Source: Schumannella sp. 10F1B-5-1 | GTDB lineage: Bacteria; Actinomycetota; Actinomycetes; Actinomycetales; Microbacteriaceae | Length of the DNA: 64,000 nt | Direction: 5' to 3' | NCBI RefSeq assembly: GCF_006517535.1 | Contig: NZ_VHQH01000038.1 | Span: forward strand, 62,001-126,000 | Part shown: positions 9,181 to 16,747 of the stretch, in pieces | Position numbering within the stretch: position 1 is the stretch's first letter | Layout of the letters: each line of letters starts with the position of its first letter | Notes under the pieces: generated by a model | The model's input: the letters and a program-made list of their open reading frames with translations, nothing else | The model's database searches: none | Told to the model about the DNA's origin: nothing | Made by a program: the position numbers and the translations under genes

Positions 9181-10020
9181 ATGACGGCAGAGTTCTCGGC
9201 GCAGGTGCTGCGCGCATCCCACCCGCTCGACCTGTCGGCGATCGACACGAGCGCGACGCCCGGCTTCGACGGCGGAAAGAAGGCCGGGCGCGCGGCCCTG
9301 GAGGCGGGGGAGGAGCGCCTCGCCGAGCTGCAGGAGAAGCTGTTCGCCGAATCCACGGCCGGCGGCACTCGCAGCGTGCTGCTCGTGCTGCAGGCCATGG
9401 ACACCGCGGGCAAGGGCGGCATCGTCAGCCACGTCGTCGGCGCCGTCGACCCGCAGGGCGTCGCGCTGCACGCCTTCAAGTCGCCCACCGACGAGGAGAA
9501 GGCGCACGACTTCCTCTGGCGCATCCGCCAGCAGCTGCCGCCGGCCGGCCGCATCGGCGTCTTCGACCGCTCGCACTACGAGGACGTGCTGATCCACCGG
9601 GTGCGCGGCTTCTCGACGCCCGAGGTGATCGAGGAGCGCTACGGCATCATCCGCGACTTCGAGCAGGAGCTCGTGGATGCCGGCACCAGCATCGTCAAGG
9701 TCATGCTGCACATCGGCGCCGACACCCAGAAGCAGCGGCTGGCCGACCGCCTCGCCGACCCGACGAAGCACTGGAAGTTCAACCCCGGCGACCTCGACGA
9801 GCGCGCCTTCTGGCCGCAGTACATGGAGGCCTACGAGATCGCGATCGACCGCACGGATGCCGACGTCGCGCCCTGGTACGTCATCCCCGCCGACCACAAG
9901 TGGTACGCGCGGCTGGCCGTGCAGAGCCTGCTGACCGAGGCGCTCGAGAAGCTCGACCTCGCGTGGCCCGCCGCCGACTACGATGTGGCGGCCGAGACGG
10001 CCCGCCTCGCCGCGAGCTGA
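9181..10020 (+). CDS. ppk2: PPK2 family polyphosphate kinase
   Basis: 279 residues. PPK2 enzymes move phosphate between polyphosphate and nucleotides (AMP/ADP or GDP/ADP depending on class). Walker A is MDTAGKGG (about residues 73-80), followed by the lid and base-contact segment, and Walker B is IGVFDRSHYED (about 125-135). The C-terminal NPGDLDERAFWPQYMEAYE and WYVIPADHKWYARL are typical of single-domain PPK2. The length fits the one-domain class; which nucleotide is used cannot be settled by eye. It ends 4 bases from the convergent isochorismate synthase gene. Confidence 0.9.
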   Translation: MTAEFSAQVLRASHPLDLSAIDTSATPGFDGGKKAGRAALEAGEERLAELQEKLFAESTAGGTRSVLLVLQAMDTAGKGGIVSHVVGAVDPQGVALHAFKSPTDEEKAHDFLWRIRQQLPPAGRIGVFDRSHYEDVLIHRVRGFSTPEVIEERYGIIRDFEQELVDAGTSIVKVMLHIGADTQKQRLADRLADPTKHWKFNPGDLDERAFWPQYMEAYEIAIDRTDADVAPWYVIPADHKWYARLAVQSLLTEALEKLDLAWPAADYDVAAETARLAAS

Positions 10021-10024
10021 GGGG

Positions 10025-11260
10025 TCAGCCGAAGGCCTCGACGATCGGGCGGAACTTCAGCGTCGTCTCGGCGAGCTCCCGCTCGGGGTCGCTCTCCGCG
10101 ACGATGCCGGCACCGGCATATGCCGTGATCGTGCCGTCGGCGTCGATCTCGGCCGAGCGCAGGGCGACCGCCCATTTGCCGTTGCCGGCCGCATCCACCC
10201 AGCCGACCGGGCCGCCCCAACGGGCGCGGTCGAAGGGCTCGAGCTCGGCGATCGTCGCCAGCGCCGCCGCGCGCGGGGTGCCCGCGACCGCGGCCGTCGG
10301 GTGCAGCTCGCACACCAGGTCGAGGGCGGTCGAGCCGTCGGCGAGGGTGCCCTCGACGTCGCTCGCCAGGTGCCACAGGTTCGGCAGCTTGAGCGTGAAG
10401 GGCAGCTCGCTCGCCACCAGCGACGGGCTGTGCGGCGCGAGCGCGTCGAGCACGCTCTGCACGGCGAAGCGGTGCTCGTCGAGGTCCTTCTGCGAGGTCG
10501 CCAGGGCGAGCGCCTCGGCGTGGTCGCTCTCGGCGTCCTTGCCGCGGCCCGCGCTGCCGGCCAGCACGCGCGCCGTCACGGTGCCGTGGGCGACCCGCAC
10601 GAGCGTCTCGGGACTCGAGCCGAGCAGGCCGTCGACCGCGAAGGTCCAGGTGTCGGGGTAGCCGAGCGCCAGCTCGGTCAGCACCCGACGCAGATCGGCG
10701 CCCTCGGGCAGGTGCCCGACCTTGTCGCGGGCGATGACGACCTTGCCGAGGCCGGCATCCGACTGGATGCGCTGCACCGCCGCCGCGACCGCCTCGCGAT
10801 AGGCGTCGGGACCCTGGGCGCCGGGCTTGAGCAGCAGGCGGTACTCCGGCCCGAGCGGGGTCGACTCGAGCGCGTCGTCGGCGTCGTCGATGCGGGTGAC
10901 CCAGCTCTGCCCGTCGCGCCGGCCGACGATCACGCGCGGAACGATCAGCACGCTCTCGCGGGCGCTGTCGTCGGCGAACGCGAAGGCGCCGAAGGCGATG
11001 AGCCCCGTGCCCGAGATGCCGATCGGGTCGTCGATCGTCGCGGCGGCGGCGATGCGCTTCCAGACGGCCGCCGCATCCCGGATGCGGTCGGGCCCACGGA
11101 AGGTCAGCCGCAGCGTCTCGCCCAGCCCGGCGACGCCGTCACCGCGGCGCAGGAACACGAGCGGGCGCACGCCGTCGATCAGCGGCAGCAGCGACGGCAG
11201 CTGGGCGATCGGCGTCGTGACGACCCGGAGAGCGGGAACGGAATCCGCGGGATCGGTCAC
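10025..11260 (-). CDS. menF: Isochorismate synthase (chorismate-binding enzyme)
   Basis: 411 residues. Converts chorismate to isochorismate, the entry step of menaquinone synthesis. The C-terminal chorismate-binding fold is clear: VIARDK, SSPETLVRV, LAGSAGRGKD, LWHLASDVEGTL, CELHPTAAVAGTP and GWVDAAGNGKWAVALRSAEI. The start is GTG at 11260: the -10 box TAGGCT sits 7 bases upstream and the remaining frame further upstream reads as non-coding. It is divergent from menG across a 167-bp region with a perfect palindrome. The siderophore paralogues (EntC/DhbC) have the same fold; the menD/menG context favours MenF. Confidence 0.88.
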   Translation of the reverse strand: MTDPADSVPALRVVTTPIAQLPSLLPLIDGVRPLVFLRRGDGVAGLGETLRLTFRGPDRIRDAAAVWKRIAAAATIDDPIGISGTGLIAFGAFAFADDSARESVLIVPRVIVGRRDGQSWVTRIDDADDALESTPLGPEYRLLLKPGAQGPDAYREAVAAAVQRIQSDAGLGKVVIARDKVGHLPEGADLRRVLTELALGYPDTWTFAVDGLLGSSPETLVRVAHGTVTARVLAGSAGRGKDAESDHAEALALATSQKDLDEHRFAVQSVLDALAPHSPSLVASELPFTLKLPNLWHLASDVEGTLADGSTALDLVCELHPTAAVAGTPRAAALATIAELEPFDRARWGGPVGWVDAAGNGKWAVALRSAEIDADGTITAYAGAGIVAESDPERELAETTLKFRPIVEAFG

Positions 11261-11267
11261 GCCGTCG

Positions 11268-11273
11268 AGCCTA
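11268..11273 (-). promoter_or_regulatory. -10 box TAGGCT for the isochorismate synthase gene
   Basis: On the minus strand, TAGGCT, 7 bases, GTG (11260). The box and the following CGACG are the same as upstream of the gene starting at 15841. Confidence 0.55.
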
Positions 11274-11354
11274 CGCCGGGATTCCGGGCGACAGCGCCGC
11301 TCCACCGCCGCCACGAGGCTCAGGATGCGCGTCCCCGCCGGTCCCGTCGGCGCC

Positions 11355-11370
11355 CTGCACGATCGTGCAG
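11355..11370. promoter_or_regulatory. Perfect 16-bp palindrome between divergent menF and menG
   Basis: CTGCACGATCGTGCAG is its own reverse complement. It is placed 44 bp upstream of the menG -10 box and 82 bp upstream of the menF -10 box. Candidate operator for joint control; no regulator identified. Confidence 0.4.
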
Positions 11371-11413
11371 CCCGGGCGCTCTCGCGCACCGGAAACACGC
11401 ACCCGCGCCCAAG

Positions 11414-11419
11414 TAGGAT
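11414..11419 (+). promoter_or_regulatory. -10 box TAGGAT for menG
   Basis: TAGGAT, 8 bases, GTG at 11428; the predicted leader is 0-2 bases. Confidence 0.5.
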
Positions 11420-11427
11420 GGTCGATC

Positions 11428-12189
11428 GTGAGTCGCGCCGATCTGAGCAAGAACCCCGACGAGGTGTCGGGCATGTTCTCGCAGGTCGCCAAGGGCTACG
11501 ACCGCACCAACGCGATCATGTCGCTCGGCAACGACAGCCTGTGGCGCATCGCCACCCAGCGGGCCGTCGATCCGAAGCCGGGCGAGCGCATCCTCGACAT
11601 CGCCGCCGGCACCGGCACCTCGTCGGCCAGCTTCGCCCGCAGCGGCGCCACGGTCGTCGCCGCCGACTTCTCGCCCGGCATGATCGAGGAGGGCCGCCGC
11701 CGGCATCCCGAGATCGAGTTCGTCGAGGCGGATGCCGAGAAGCTGCCGTTCGGCGACGACGAGTTCGACGCCGTCACGATCAGCTTCGGTCTGCGCAACG
11801 TCGCCCACCCCGAGGTCGCGCTCGCCGAGATGTACCGGGTGCTCAAGCCCGGCGGGCGACTCGTGATCTGCGAGTTCTCGACCCCGCCGCTGGCCGTGAT
11901 GCGCCTCGGCTACGACCTCTACATGAAGCGGTTCGCGCCGACCATCGCGCGGCTCGCCAGCTCCAACCCGGAGGCCTACACCTACCTCCGCGAGTCGATC
12001 GAGGACTGGCCCGACCAGGGCACCCTCAGCCAGTGGATCCGCGGCGTCGGGTTCACCCGCGTCGCCCACCGCAACCTCACGGGCGGCGTCGTCGCGCTGC
12101 ACCGCGGACGCAAGCCCATCGACCCGGCCGTGCGCGCCTCCGCCGCACGACGCCGGGCGAGCCGACAGCGCGCCGGCACCGAATCATGA
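11428..12189 (+). CDS. menG: Demethylmenaquinone methyltransferase (MenG/UbiE)
   Basis: 253 residues. SAM-dependent C-methylation of demethylmenaquinone, the last step of menaquinone synthesis. Family signature: MFSQVAKGYDRTNAIMSLG at the N-terminus, SAM motif I LDIAAGTGTSS (residues 57-67), VVAADFSPGMIEEG, and ISFGLRNVAHPEVALAEMYR (motif II/III). The GTG at 11428 follows the -10 box closely. The C-terminal 30 residues are Arg-rich and not part of the fold. The stop codon overlaps (ATGA) a 30-codon ORF that in turn overlaps the polyprenyl synthase start, so the three are probably one transcript. Confidence 0.93.
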   Translation: MSRADLSKNPDEVSGMFSQVAKGYDRTNAIMSLGNDSLWRIATQRAVDPKPGERILDIAAGTGTSSASFARSGATVVAADFSPGMIEEGRRRHPEIEFVEADAEKLPFGDDEFDAVTISFGLRNVAHPEVALAEMYRVLKPGGRLVICEFSTPPLAVMRLGYDLYMKRFAPTIARLASSNPEAYTYLRESIEDWPDQGTLSQWIRGVGFTRVAHRNLTGGVVALHRGRKPIDPAVRASAARRRASRQRAGTES

Positions 12190-12278
12190 ACGACGCGCGC
12201 CGAGGCACGGCCGCCGACCATCACCGCGTCGGCCGCCTCGCGCGCATCCCGGAACAGGAACTGAAGGCCACCCCGTGA
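12186..12278 (+). CDS. Possible 30-residue ORF bridging menG and the polyprenyl synthase
   Basis: ATG at 12186 overlaps the menG stop (ATGA) and its own TGA (12276-12278) overlaps the GTG start of the next gene (GTGA). The product would be Arg/His-rich and matches nothing I recognise. Both overlaps have the geometry used for translational coupling, so it may serve only to carry ribosomes across the 85-bp gap. It could equally be chance. Confidence 0.25.
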   Translation: MNDARRGTAADHHRVGRLARIPEQELKATP

Positions 12279-13339
12279 ACCCCACGCCCCTCGTGCGCCG
12301 CCGCAGCCTCAGCGGCTCGCTCGGCCTCGGCGAGAAGCTCTTCGCCTCGGCCGACGAGCGCCGCTTCGCCGACGCGATCGAACGCGGACTCGAGCAGGTC
12401 GAGCAGGGGCTCGCCGAGCAGTTCGGCTACGCCGACGACCTGGCCGACACCACGAGCCGCTACCTGTTCGAGGCCGGGGGCAAGCGCATCCGCCCCACCC
12501 TCGCGCTGCTCACGGCGCAGCTCGGCCAGGGCACGACCGACGACGTGCTCACCGGAGCCAAAGCAGTCGAGATCACGCACCTCGCCTCGCTCTACCACGA
12601 CGACGTCATGGACGACGCCGACCTGCGCCGCGGGGTGCCCAGCGCGCAGACCGTGTGGGGCAACACCGTCGCGATCCTCACCGGCGACCTGCTGTTCGCC
12701 CGCGCCGCCAGCCTCGTCGCCGAGCTCGGCCCCGAGACGGTCAAGCTGCAGGCGCAGACCTTCGAGCGCCTCTGCCTGGGCCAGCTGCACGAGACGATCG
12801 GCCCGCGCGACGACGAGGATGCGGTGACCCACTACATCCAGGTGCTCGCCGACAAGACCGGCTCGCTCATCGCCGCCGCCGCCGAGATCGGCGTGCTGCA
12901 CTCGGGCGCCCCGCAGGAGTTCCGCCCGGCGGTCACCGAGTTCGGCGAGCGCATCGGCGTCGCCTTCCAGCTGATCGACGACATCATCGACCTCTCGGCC
13001 GAGACCGGGCAGACCGGCAAGAACGCGGGCACCGACCTGCGTGCCGGTGTGCCCACCCTGCCGCTCATCCACCTGCGTCGCGAGGCGCAGACGGATGCGG
13101 CATCGGCCGACCTGCTCGCGCGCATCGAGCAGTCCGCCGCCGACGAGAGCGACGCCGGCGGCGCCGCCTTCGCCGCGGCGATCGCGGAGCTGCGCGACCA
13201 CGCCGTCACCGCCCAGACCCGCGCCGAGGCGCAGCGCTGGGCCGACGACGCCGTCGCCGCGCTCGCTCCCCTGCCCGAGGGGCCCGTCAAGAAGGCCCTG
13301 ACGAAGTTCGCCGAGGCGGTGGTGACCCGCTCCAACTGA
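12275..13339 (+). CDS. Long-chain polyprenyl diphosphate synthase (menaquinone side chain)
   Basis: 354 residues, trans-isoprenyl synthase. Adds isopentenyl diphosphate units to an allylic primer to make the menaquinone tail. The first Asp-rich motif is DDVMD (residues 109-113) and the second DDIID (235-239), with GGKRIRP (68-74) before them and KNAGTDLRAGVPTLPLI after. The residues before DDVMD (HLASLYH) are small to medium, as in medium/long-chain (C35-C45) rather than C15/C20 enzymes, but exact length is not predictable here. It sits after menG, consistent with the menaquinone pathway. Confidence 0.9.
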   Translation: MNPTPLVRRRSLSGSLGLGEKLFASADERRFADAIERGLEQVEQGLAEQFGYADDLADTTSRYLFEAGGKRIRPTLALLTAQLGQGTTDDVLTGAKAVEITHLASLYHDDVMDDADLRRGVPSAQTVWGNTVAILTGDLLFARAASLVAELGPETVKLQAQTFERLCLGQLHETIGPRDDEDAVTHYIQVLADKTGSLIAAAAEIGVLHSGAPQEFRPAVTEFGERIGVAFQLIDDIIDLSAETGQTGKNAGTDLRAGVPTLPLIHLRREAQTDAASADLLARIEQSAADESDAGGAAFAAAIAELRDHAVTAQTRAEAQRWADDAVAALAPLPEGPVKKALTKFAEAVVTRSN

Positions 13340-13395
13340 GCGGCTCCGCCTCCTCGCGTCTCGAACGACACGACATCCAGAGAAGAGACACACCC

Positions 13396-14751
13396 GTGCC
13401 CAAGCTCCGCCTCGCCGTGGTCGGCGCCGGCCCCGCCGGTATCTACGCGTCCGACATCCTGCTCAAGCACGAGCGGGCCTTCGACGTGTCGATCGACCTG
13501 TTCGACCACCTCCCGGCGCCCTACGGCCTCGTGCGCTACGGCGTCGCCCCCGACCACCCGCGCATCAAGGGCATCATCAACGCCCTGCGCGACGTGCTCG
13601 ACCGCGGCGACATCCGCATCTTCGGCAACGTGCGCTTCGGCGTCGACATCACGCTCGACGACCTCAAGAAGCACTACAACGCGGTCATCTTCGCGACCGG
13701 CGCCGTCAAGGATGCGCCCCTCGACATCCCCGGCATCGACCTGCCCGGCAGCTACGGTGCCGCCGACTTCGTCAGCTGGTACGACGGACACCCCGACTTC
13801 CCGCGCGAGTGGCCGCTCGAGGCGCAGTCGCTGGCCGTGATCGGCAACGGCAACGTCGCCCTCGACGTGGCGCGCGTGCTCGCGAAGCACGCCGACGACC
13901 TGCTGCCGACCGAGATCCCCGCGAACGTCTACGAGGGGCTCAAGAAGTCGCCCGTGACCGACGTGCACGTCTTCGGCCGCCGCGGACCCATGCAGGTGAA
14001 GTTCACCCCGCTCGAGCTGCGCGAGCTCGGCGAGCTGCGCGACGTCGACATGATCGTGCACGACGAGGATTTCGACTACGACGAGGCCTCGCTCGCCGCG
14101 ATCAAGTCGAACAAGCAGGTCATGGTGATCGACAAGGTGCTCAAGCAGTGGCGTGAGCGGCCGGTCGGCGAGGCGTCGCGACGCCTGCACCTGCACTTCT
14201 TCGCGAAGCCGCTCGAGGTCGTCGCTGGGCCGGACGGCTCCGTCGCGTCGTTCAAGTACGAGCGCACCGAGCCGGATGGCGCGGGCGGCGTGCGCGGCAC
14301 CGGCGAGATCCGCGAGGTGCCCATCCAGGCGCTCTACCGCGCCGTCGGCTACTTCGGCTCGCCCCTCGACGGCGTGCCCTTCGACGACGAGCGCGGGGTC
14401 ATCCCCAACCACGAGGGCCAGGCGCTCGACGAGCACAACCAGATCGTGCCCGGCGTCTACGCCACCGGCTGGATCAAGCGCGGACCCGTCGGCCTCATCG
14501 GCCACACCAAGTCCGACGCGATGGAGACCATCTCGCACCTGGTCAACGACCAGGCCTCGTGGTGGACCCCGGAGTCGCCGTCGGAGGACAGCGTCGTCGA
14601 GCTGCTCGACTCGCGCGGCGTGCAGTACACCGACCTCGACGGATGGCACCGCCTCGACGAGCACGAGATCGCCCTCGGCGCCGCCGAGGACCGCGCCCGC
14701 ATCAAGGTGGTGCCGCGCGACGAGATGGTGAAGGTCTCGCGCGGGGAGTAG
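13396..14751 (+). CDS. fprA: FAD-dependent ferredoxin/adrenodoxin-type NADP reductase (FprA-like)
   Basis: 451 residues. Transfers electrons between NADPH and ferredoxin via FAD. FAD-binding VVGAGPAGIYAS lies at residues 8-19, then PYGLVRYGVAPDHPRIKG, the second dinucleotide site VIGNGNVALDVARVL, and the C-terminal GVYATGWIKRGPVGLIGHTKSDA, all as in the adrenodoxin reductase/FprA family. The start GTG at 13396 is preceded by a purine-rich AGAGAAGAG. It lies 56 bp after the polyprenyl synthase and probably belongs to the same transcript, which ends at the hairpin at 14778. A menaquinone-related electron role is possible but not shown. Confidence 0.92.
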   Translation: MPKLRLAVVGAGPAGIYASDILLKHERAFDVSIDLFDHLPAPYGLVRYGVAPDHPRIKGIINALRDVLDRGDIRIFGNVRFGVDITLDDLKKHYNAVIFATGAVKDAPLDIPGIDLPGSYGAADFVSWYDGHPDFPREWPLEAQSLAVIGNGNVALDVARVLAKHADDLLPTEIPANVYEGLKKSPVTDVHVFGRRGPMQVKFTPLELRELGELRDVDMIVHDEDFDYDEASLAAIKSNKQVMVIDKVLKQWRERPVGEASRRLHLHFFAKPLEVVAGPDGSVASFKYERTEPDGAGGVRGTGEIREVPIQALYRAVGYFGSPLDGVPFDDERGVIPNHEGQALDEHNQIVPGVYATGWIKRGPVGLIGHTKSDAMETISHLVNDQASWWTPESPSEDSVVELLDSRGVQYTDLDGWHRLDEHEIALGAAEDRARIKVVPRDEMVKVSRGE

Positions 14752-14777
14752 TCGGGGGCGTCGGATGACGTGATGAC

Positions 14778-14816
14778 AGGCCCGGTGCGGCGCTTCGGCG
14801 TCGGCCGGGCCTTTTG
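14778..14816 (+). terminator. Rho-independent terminator after fprA
   Basis: Arms AGGCCCGG (14778-14785) and CCGGGCCT (14805-14812) with T residues following (CTTTTGC). One of the few T-tailed terminators here. Confidence 0.75.
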
Positions 14817-14854
14817 CGTTGCCGTCGTCGCGGTGCCCCGTGACGTGTGTGCCT

Positions 14855-14917
14855 GGTTTCGGATGCACGGCGCGCTCGGGCCGCAGGAAAGCTCGGGCGT
14901 CGCCTCCATCCGAAACC
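14855..14917. repeat. 63-bp dyad element, copy a
   Basis: Outer arms GGTTTCGGATG (14855-14865) and CATCCGAAACC (14907-14917). The inner pairing at offset +22 is degenerate in this copy. Lies between two convergent genes. Confidence 0.75.
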
Positions 14918-14932
14918 GCGCACGGTCGCGGG

Positions 14933-15841
14933 TCAGCGGCGCACGAGGTCGGCCGTCACGGGGAAGTGATCGCTCGGCCAGACCGCGCCGTCGTGCTCGG
15001 GCGACGCGCCGTGCGCATCCAGGGTCGCGGTCGCCGTGACCTCGAAGCCGCGCTGCAGGATCCAGTCGATGCGCTCGCCCGGCTCTCCGGCGTCGGTCGC
15101 CGCGGCGGGGTCTCCCGTGAAGGCGTGGAACGTCGCGTCGGGACCGGTGTGGTGCGCGGCCGGGGACTCGCGCGCATCCACGAAGCCTGCCCGGATCAGG
15201 GTTTCGTGCGTCGCGGACTGCGGGCCCGTGTTCATGTCGCCGAGCAGCACGATCGGCGCTTCGGCGGCGAGGGCGTCGAGCTCGGCGGCGATCAGCTCGG
15301 CTGAACGGATGCGCGCCCGCTCGTCGGCGGGTCGGTAGGGCAGGTGGGTGACGGCGACGAGGAGGTCGGCGGCGGCGTCGGTGCTCTCATGTGTCGGGAT
15401 CTCGCGGTCGCGGAAGCGCGCCCACGTCACCATGCGCGGGAAGAGGTTGCCCCAGGTGATGCTGCCCGGCTCGTGCAGGGTGTCCGAGAGCCAGAAGTCG
15501 CCGCCGTCGAGCAGCTCGAGGCGGTCGGGGCGGTAGAGCAGTCCGACGTGCTCGTCGTCGTGGCCGCCGCGGCGGTCGCGTCCGAACCAGGCGGTGCCGG
15601 GCATCCACGACAGCAGGTCGACGGCCGGGCCGCTGCGCAGCTCCTGAACGCCGATCACGTGCGTGCCGCTGTCGTGCAGGGTGCGGGCGAGCAGGCGGCC
15701 GCGGGCGCTCCAGGATGCGGTGCCCGCGTCGACCGGGATGCGCACGTTCGCCGTCGCCACCCGCAGCGCGGGCGCGGGGCGGGCGGTGCTCGCGGGGATC
15801 TCGGACTCGAGCGGCTCGACGGTCATGCGCGGCGCGGTCAT
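14933..15841 (-). CDS. Endonuclease/exonuclease/phosphatase (EEP) fold hydrolase
   Basis: 302 residues, single EEP domain. Landmarks: RVATANVRI near the N-terminus, VIGVQELRS (metal-binding Glu), LLVAVTHLPY, VLLGDMNTGP (catalytic Asp-x-Asn) and the C-terminal WPSDHFPVTADL (catalytic Asp-His). Family members are metal-dependent phosphodiesterases acting on DNA, RNA, phospholipids or inositol phosphates; the substrate is not evident. No signal peptide, so cytoplasmic. The start ATG 15841 is 7 bases after the -10 box TAGGCT. It has no co-directional neighbour. Confidence 0.88.
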   Translation of the reverse strand: MTAPRMTVEPLESEIPASTARPAPALRVATANVRIPVDAGTASWSARGRLLARTLHDSGTHVIGVQELRSGPAVDLLSWMPGTAWFGRDRRGGHDDEHVGLLYRPDRLELLDGGDFWLSDTLHEPGSITWGNLFPRMVTWARFRDREIPTHESTDAAADLLVAVTHLPYRPADERARIRSAELIAAELDALAAEAPIVLLGDMNTGPQSATHETLIRAGFVDARESPAAHHTGPDATFHAFTGDPAAATDAGEPGERIDWILQRGFEVTATATLDAHGASPEHDGAVWPSDHFPVTADLVRR

Positions 15842-15848
15842 CTCGTCG

Positions 15849-15854
15849 AGCCTA
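15849..15854 (-). promoter_or_regulatory. -10 box TAGGCT for the EEP gene
   Basis: Minus strand TAGGCT, 7 bases, ATG (15841). Leaderless geometry. Confidence 0.55.
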
Positions 15855-15934
15855 CGAGCCGCGTCCCTGCTCCGGGGCGTGGGGCGAGGGGTGCGCGGCG
15901 ACGAGGCGTGCCGTGCCGCGCCGCCTCGGTACGC

Positions 15935-15997
15935 GGTTGCGGATGGAGCGCGAGGGCGAGCCGTCCTGAGGCTCGGCGTGGTCCCTCATCCGAAACC
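15935..15997. repeat. 63-bp dyad element, copy b
   Basis: Outer arms GGTTGCGGATG (15935-15945) and CATCCGAAACC (15987-15997). Inner hairpin CGAGCC-N7-GGCTCG starts at offset +22 (15957). It is flanked by ACGC/GCGT, which extends the arms. Confidence 0.8.
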
Positions 15998-16001
15998 GCG
16001 T

Positions 16002-16072
16002 GCACGGAAGCTGGTCAGGAGCGGTGTCGAGGCGCAATACGGCTCGACGGTCGCGCTGACCTGCTTCCGTGC
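16002..16072. repeat. 71-bp dyad element, copy 1
   Basis: Arms of 17 bp (16002-16018 and 16056-16072, one mismatch), beginning GCACGGAAGC. It follows the 63-bp copy b at 4 bases and forms a composite unit with it. Confidence 0.65.
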
Positions 16073-16103
16073 ATGCGTGCCGCGCCGTGCCGCGCCGTTA
16101 CGC

Positions 16104-16166
16104 GGTTGCGGATGGGGCGGCAGGGCGAGCCGTCCTGGGGCTCGAGGAAGCTCCTCATCCGAAACC
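16104..16166. repeat. 63-bp dyad element, copy c
   Basis: Outer arms GGTTGCGGATG (16104-16114) and CATCCGAAACC (16156-16166). Inner CGAGCC-N7-GGCTCG starts at offset +22 (16126). It lies 169 bp after copy b. Confidence 0.8.
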
Positions 16167-16170
16167 GCGT

Positions 16171-16241
16171 GCGCGGAAACCGGTGTGGGAGTGCGGCGAG
16201 CCACAGTGCGGCGCGGTGGTGCTGCTGGCCGGTTTCCGTGC
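16171..16241. repeat. 71-bp dyad element, copy 2
   Basis: The inner part of the arms, CGGAAACCGG (16174-16183) and CCGGTTTCCG (16229-16238), pairs perfectly; the ends are GCG and TGC. Offset from copy 1 is 169 bp, the same as between 63-bp copies b and c, so the composite is a two-unit tandem array. Confidence 0.6.
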
Positions 16242-16282
16242 ACGCGCGGATACCGGTCTGGCGGGACGCGCCCGCAGCGGCG

Positions 16283-16288
16283 CAGGAT
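16283..16288 (+). promoter_or_regulatory. -10-like box CAGGAT before the triplet-repeat gene
   Basis: CAGGAT, 6 bases, ATG at 16295; same spacing as the TAnnnT boxes elsewhere. Confidence 0.4.
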
Positions 16289-16294
16289 GAGCGC

Positions 16295-16660
16295 ATGAGC
16301 ATCGCGCGCCGGATCGGCGGCCTCGGAGTCCGCCTCGGCGGCAGCGGATCGGTCGAGAGCGGATCGCTCGGCAGCGTCGGCTCCCGGGGCTCGATCCGAT
16401 CGGTCGGCAGCGTCGGGTCGGTCGGCAGCGTCGGATCGATCGGATCGGTGGGGAGCATCGGCTCGATCGGGTCCATCGGCAGCATCGGCTCGATCGCGTC
16501 CATCGGCAGCGTGGGCTCGATCGGCGGCATCGGATCGGTCGGTTCGATCGCGAGCATCCTGGCCGTCGGCGGCATCGCGGCGGTCGTCGCCGTCGGAGCG
16601 ATCGGCGTCGTCGGGGTCTCCGCGATCCGAGCGTTGCGTCGCTGGCCTCGTCGATCGTGA
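16295..16660 (+). CDS. Gly-Ser-Ile/Val triplet-repeat protein with C-terminal membrane segment
   Basis: 121 residues. After a short basic start (MSIARRIGG), residues about 17-87 consist almost entirely of GS(I/V) triplets (for example GSVGSIGSIGSIGSI). A hydrophobic segment (about 88-110, ILAVGGIAAVVAVGAIGVV) and a basic tail (RALRRWPRRS) follow, which suggests a C-terminally anchored membrane protein with the repeat outside or inside the membrane plane. The period-3 pattern with alternating small and beta-branched residues suggests an extended or beta-solenoid rod. No function is recognised. The DNA repeats gg(a/c)tcgatcgg-like words, so replication slippage is likely. Preceded by a leaderless-type box; flanked by dyad elements upstream. 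Confidence 0.6.
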   Translation: MSIARRIGGLGVRLGGSGSVESGSLGSVGSRGSIRSVGSVGSVGSVGSIGSVGSIGSIGSIGSIGSIASIGSVGSIGGIGSVGSIASILAVGGIAAVVAVGAIGVVGVSAIRALRRWPRRS

Positions 16661-16693
16661 TCGTTCCGGCCTGGCGCGGCACCGACCGACCCC

Positions 16694-16699
16694 TAGGGT
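16694..16699 (+). promoter_or_regulatory. -10 box TAGGGT for the lipoprotein gene
   Basis: TAGGGT about 48 bases upstream of GTG 16748; a GAGGAG ribosome site lies between, so this gene has a leader. Confidence 0.45.
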
Positions 16700-16747
16700 C
16701 GGGTCGGGGGAGTGAGGATTCCCCGCGAGGAACCCGAGGAGTCCGCC

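Noticed and set aside
15842-16294. Insertion sequence remnant in the repeat-rich 15.9-16.3 kb gap
   Set aside because: No transposase fragment in any frame, and the repeats are internal dyads with the same length elsewhere, not terminal repeats around a body.
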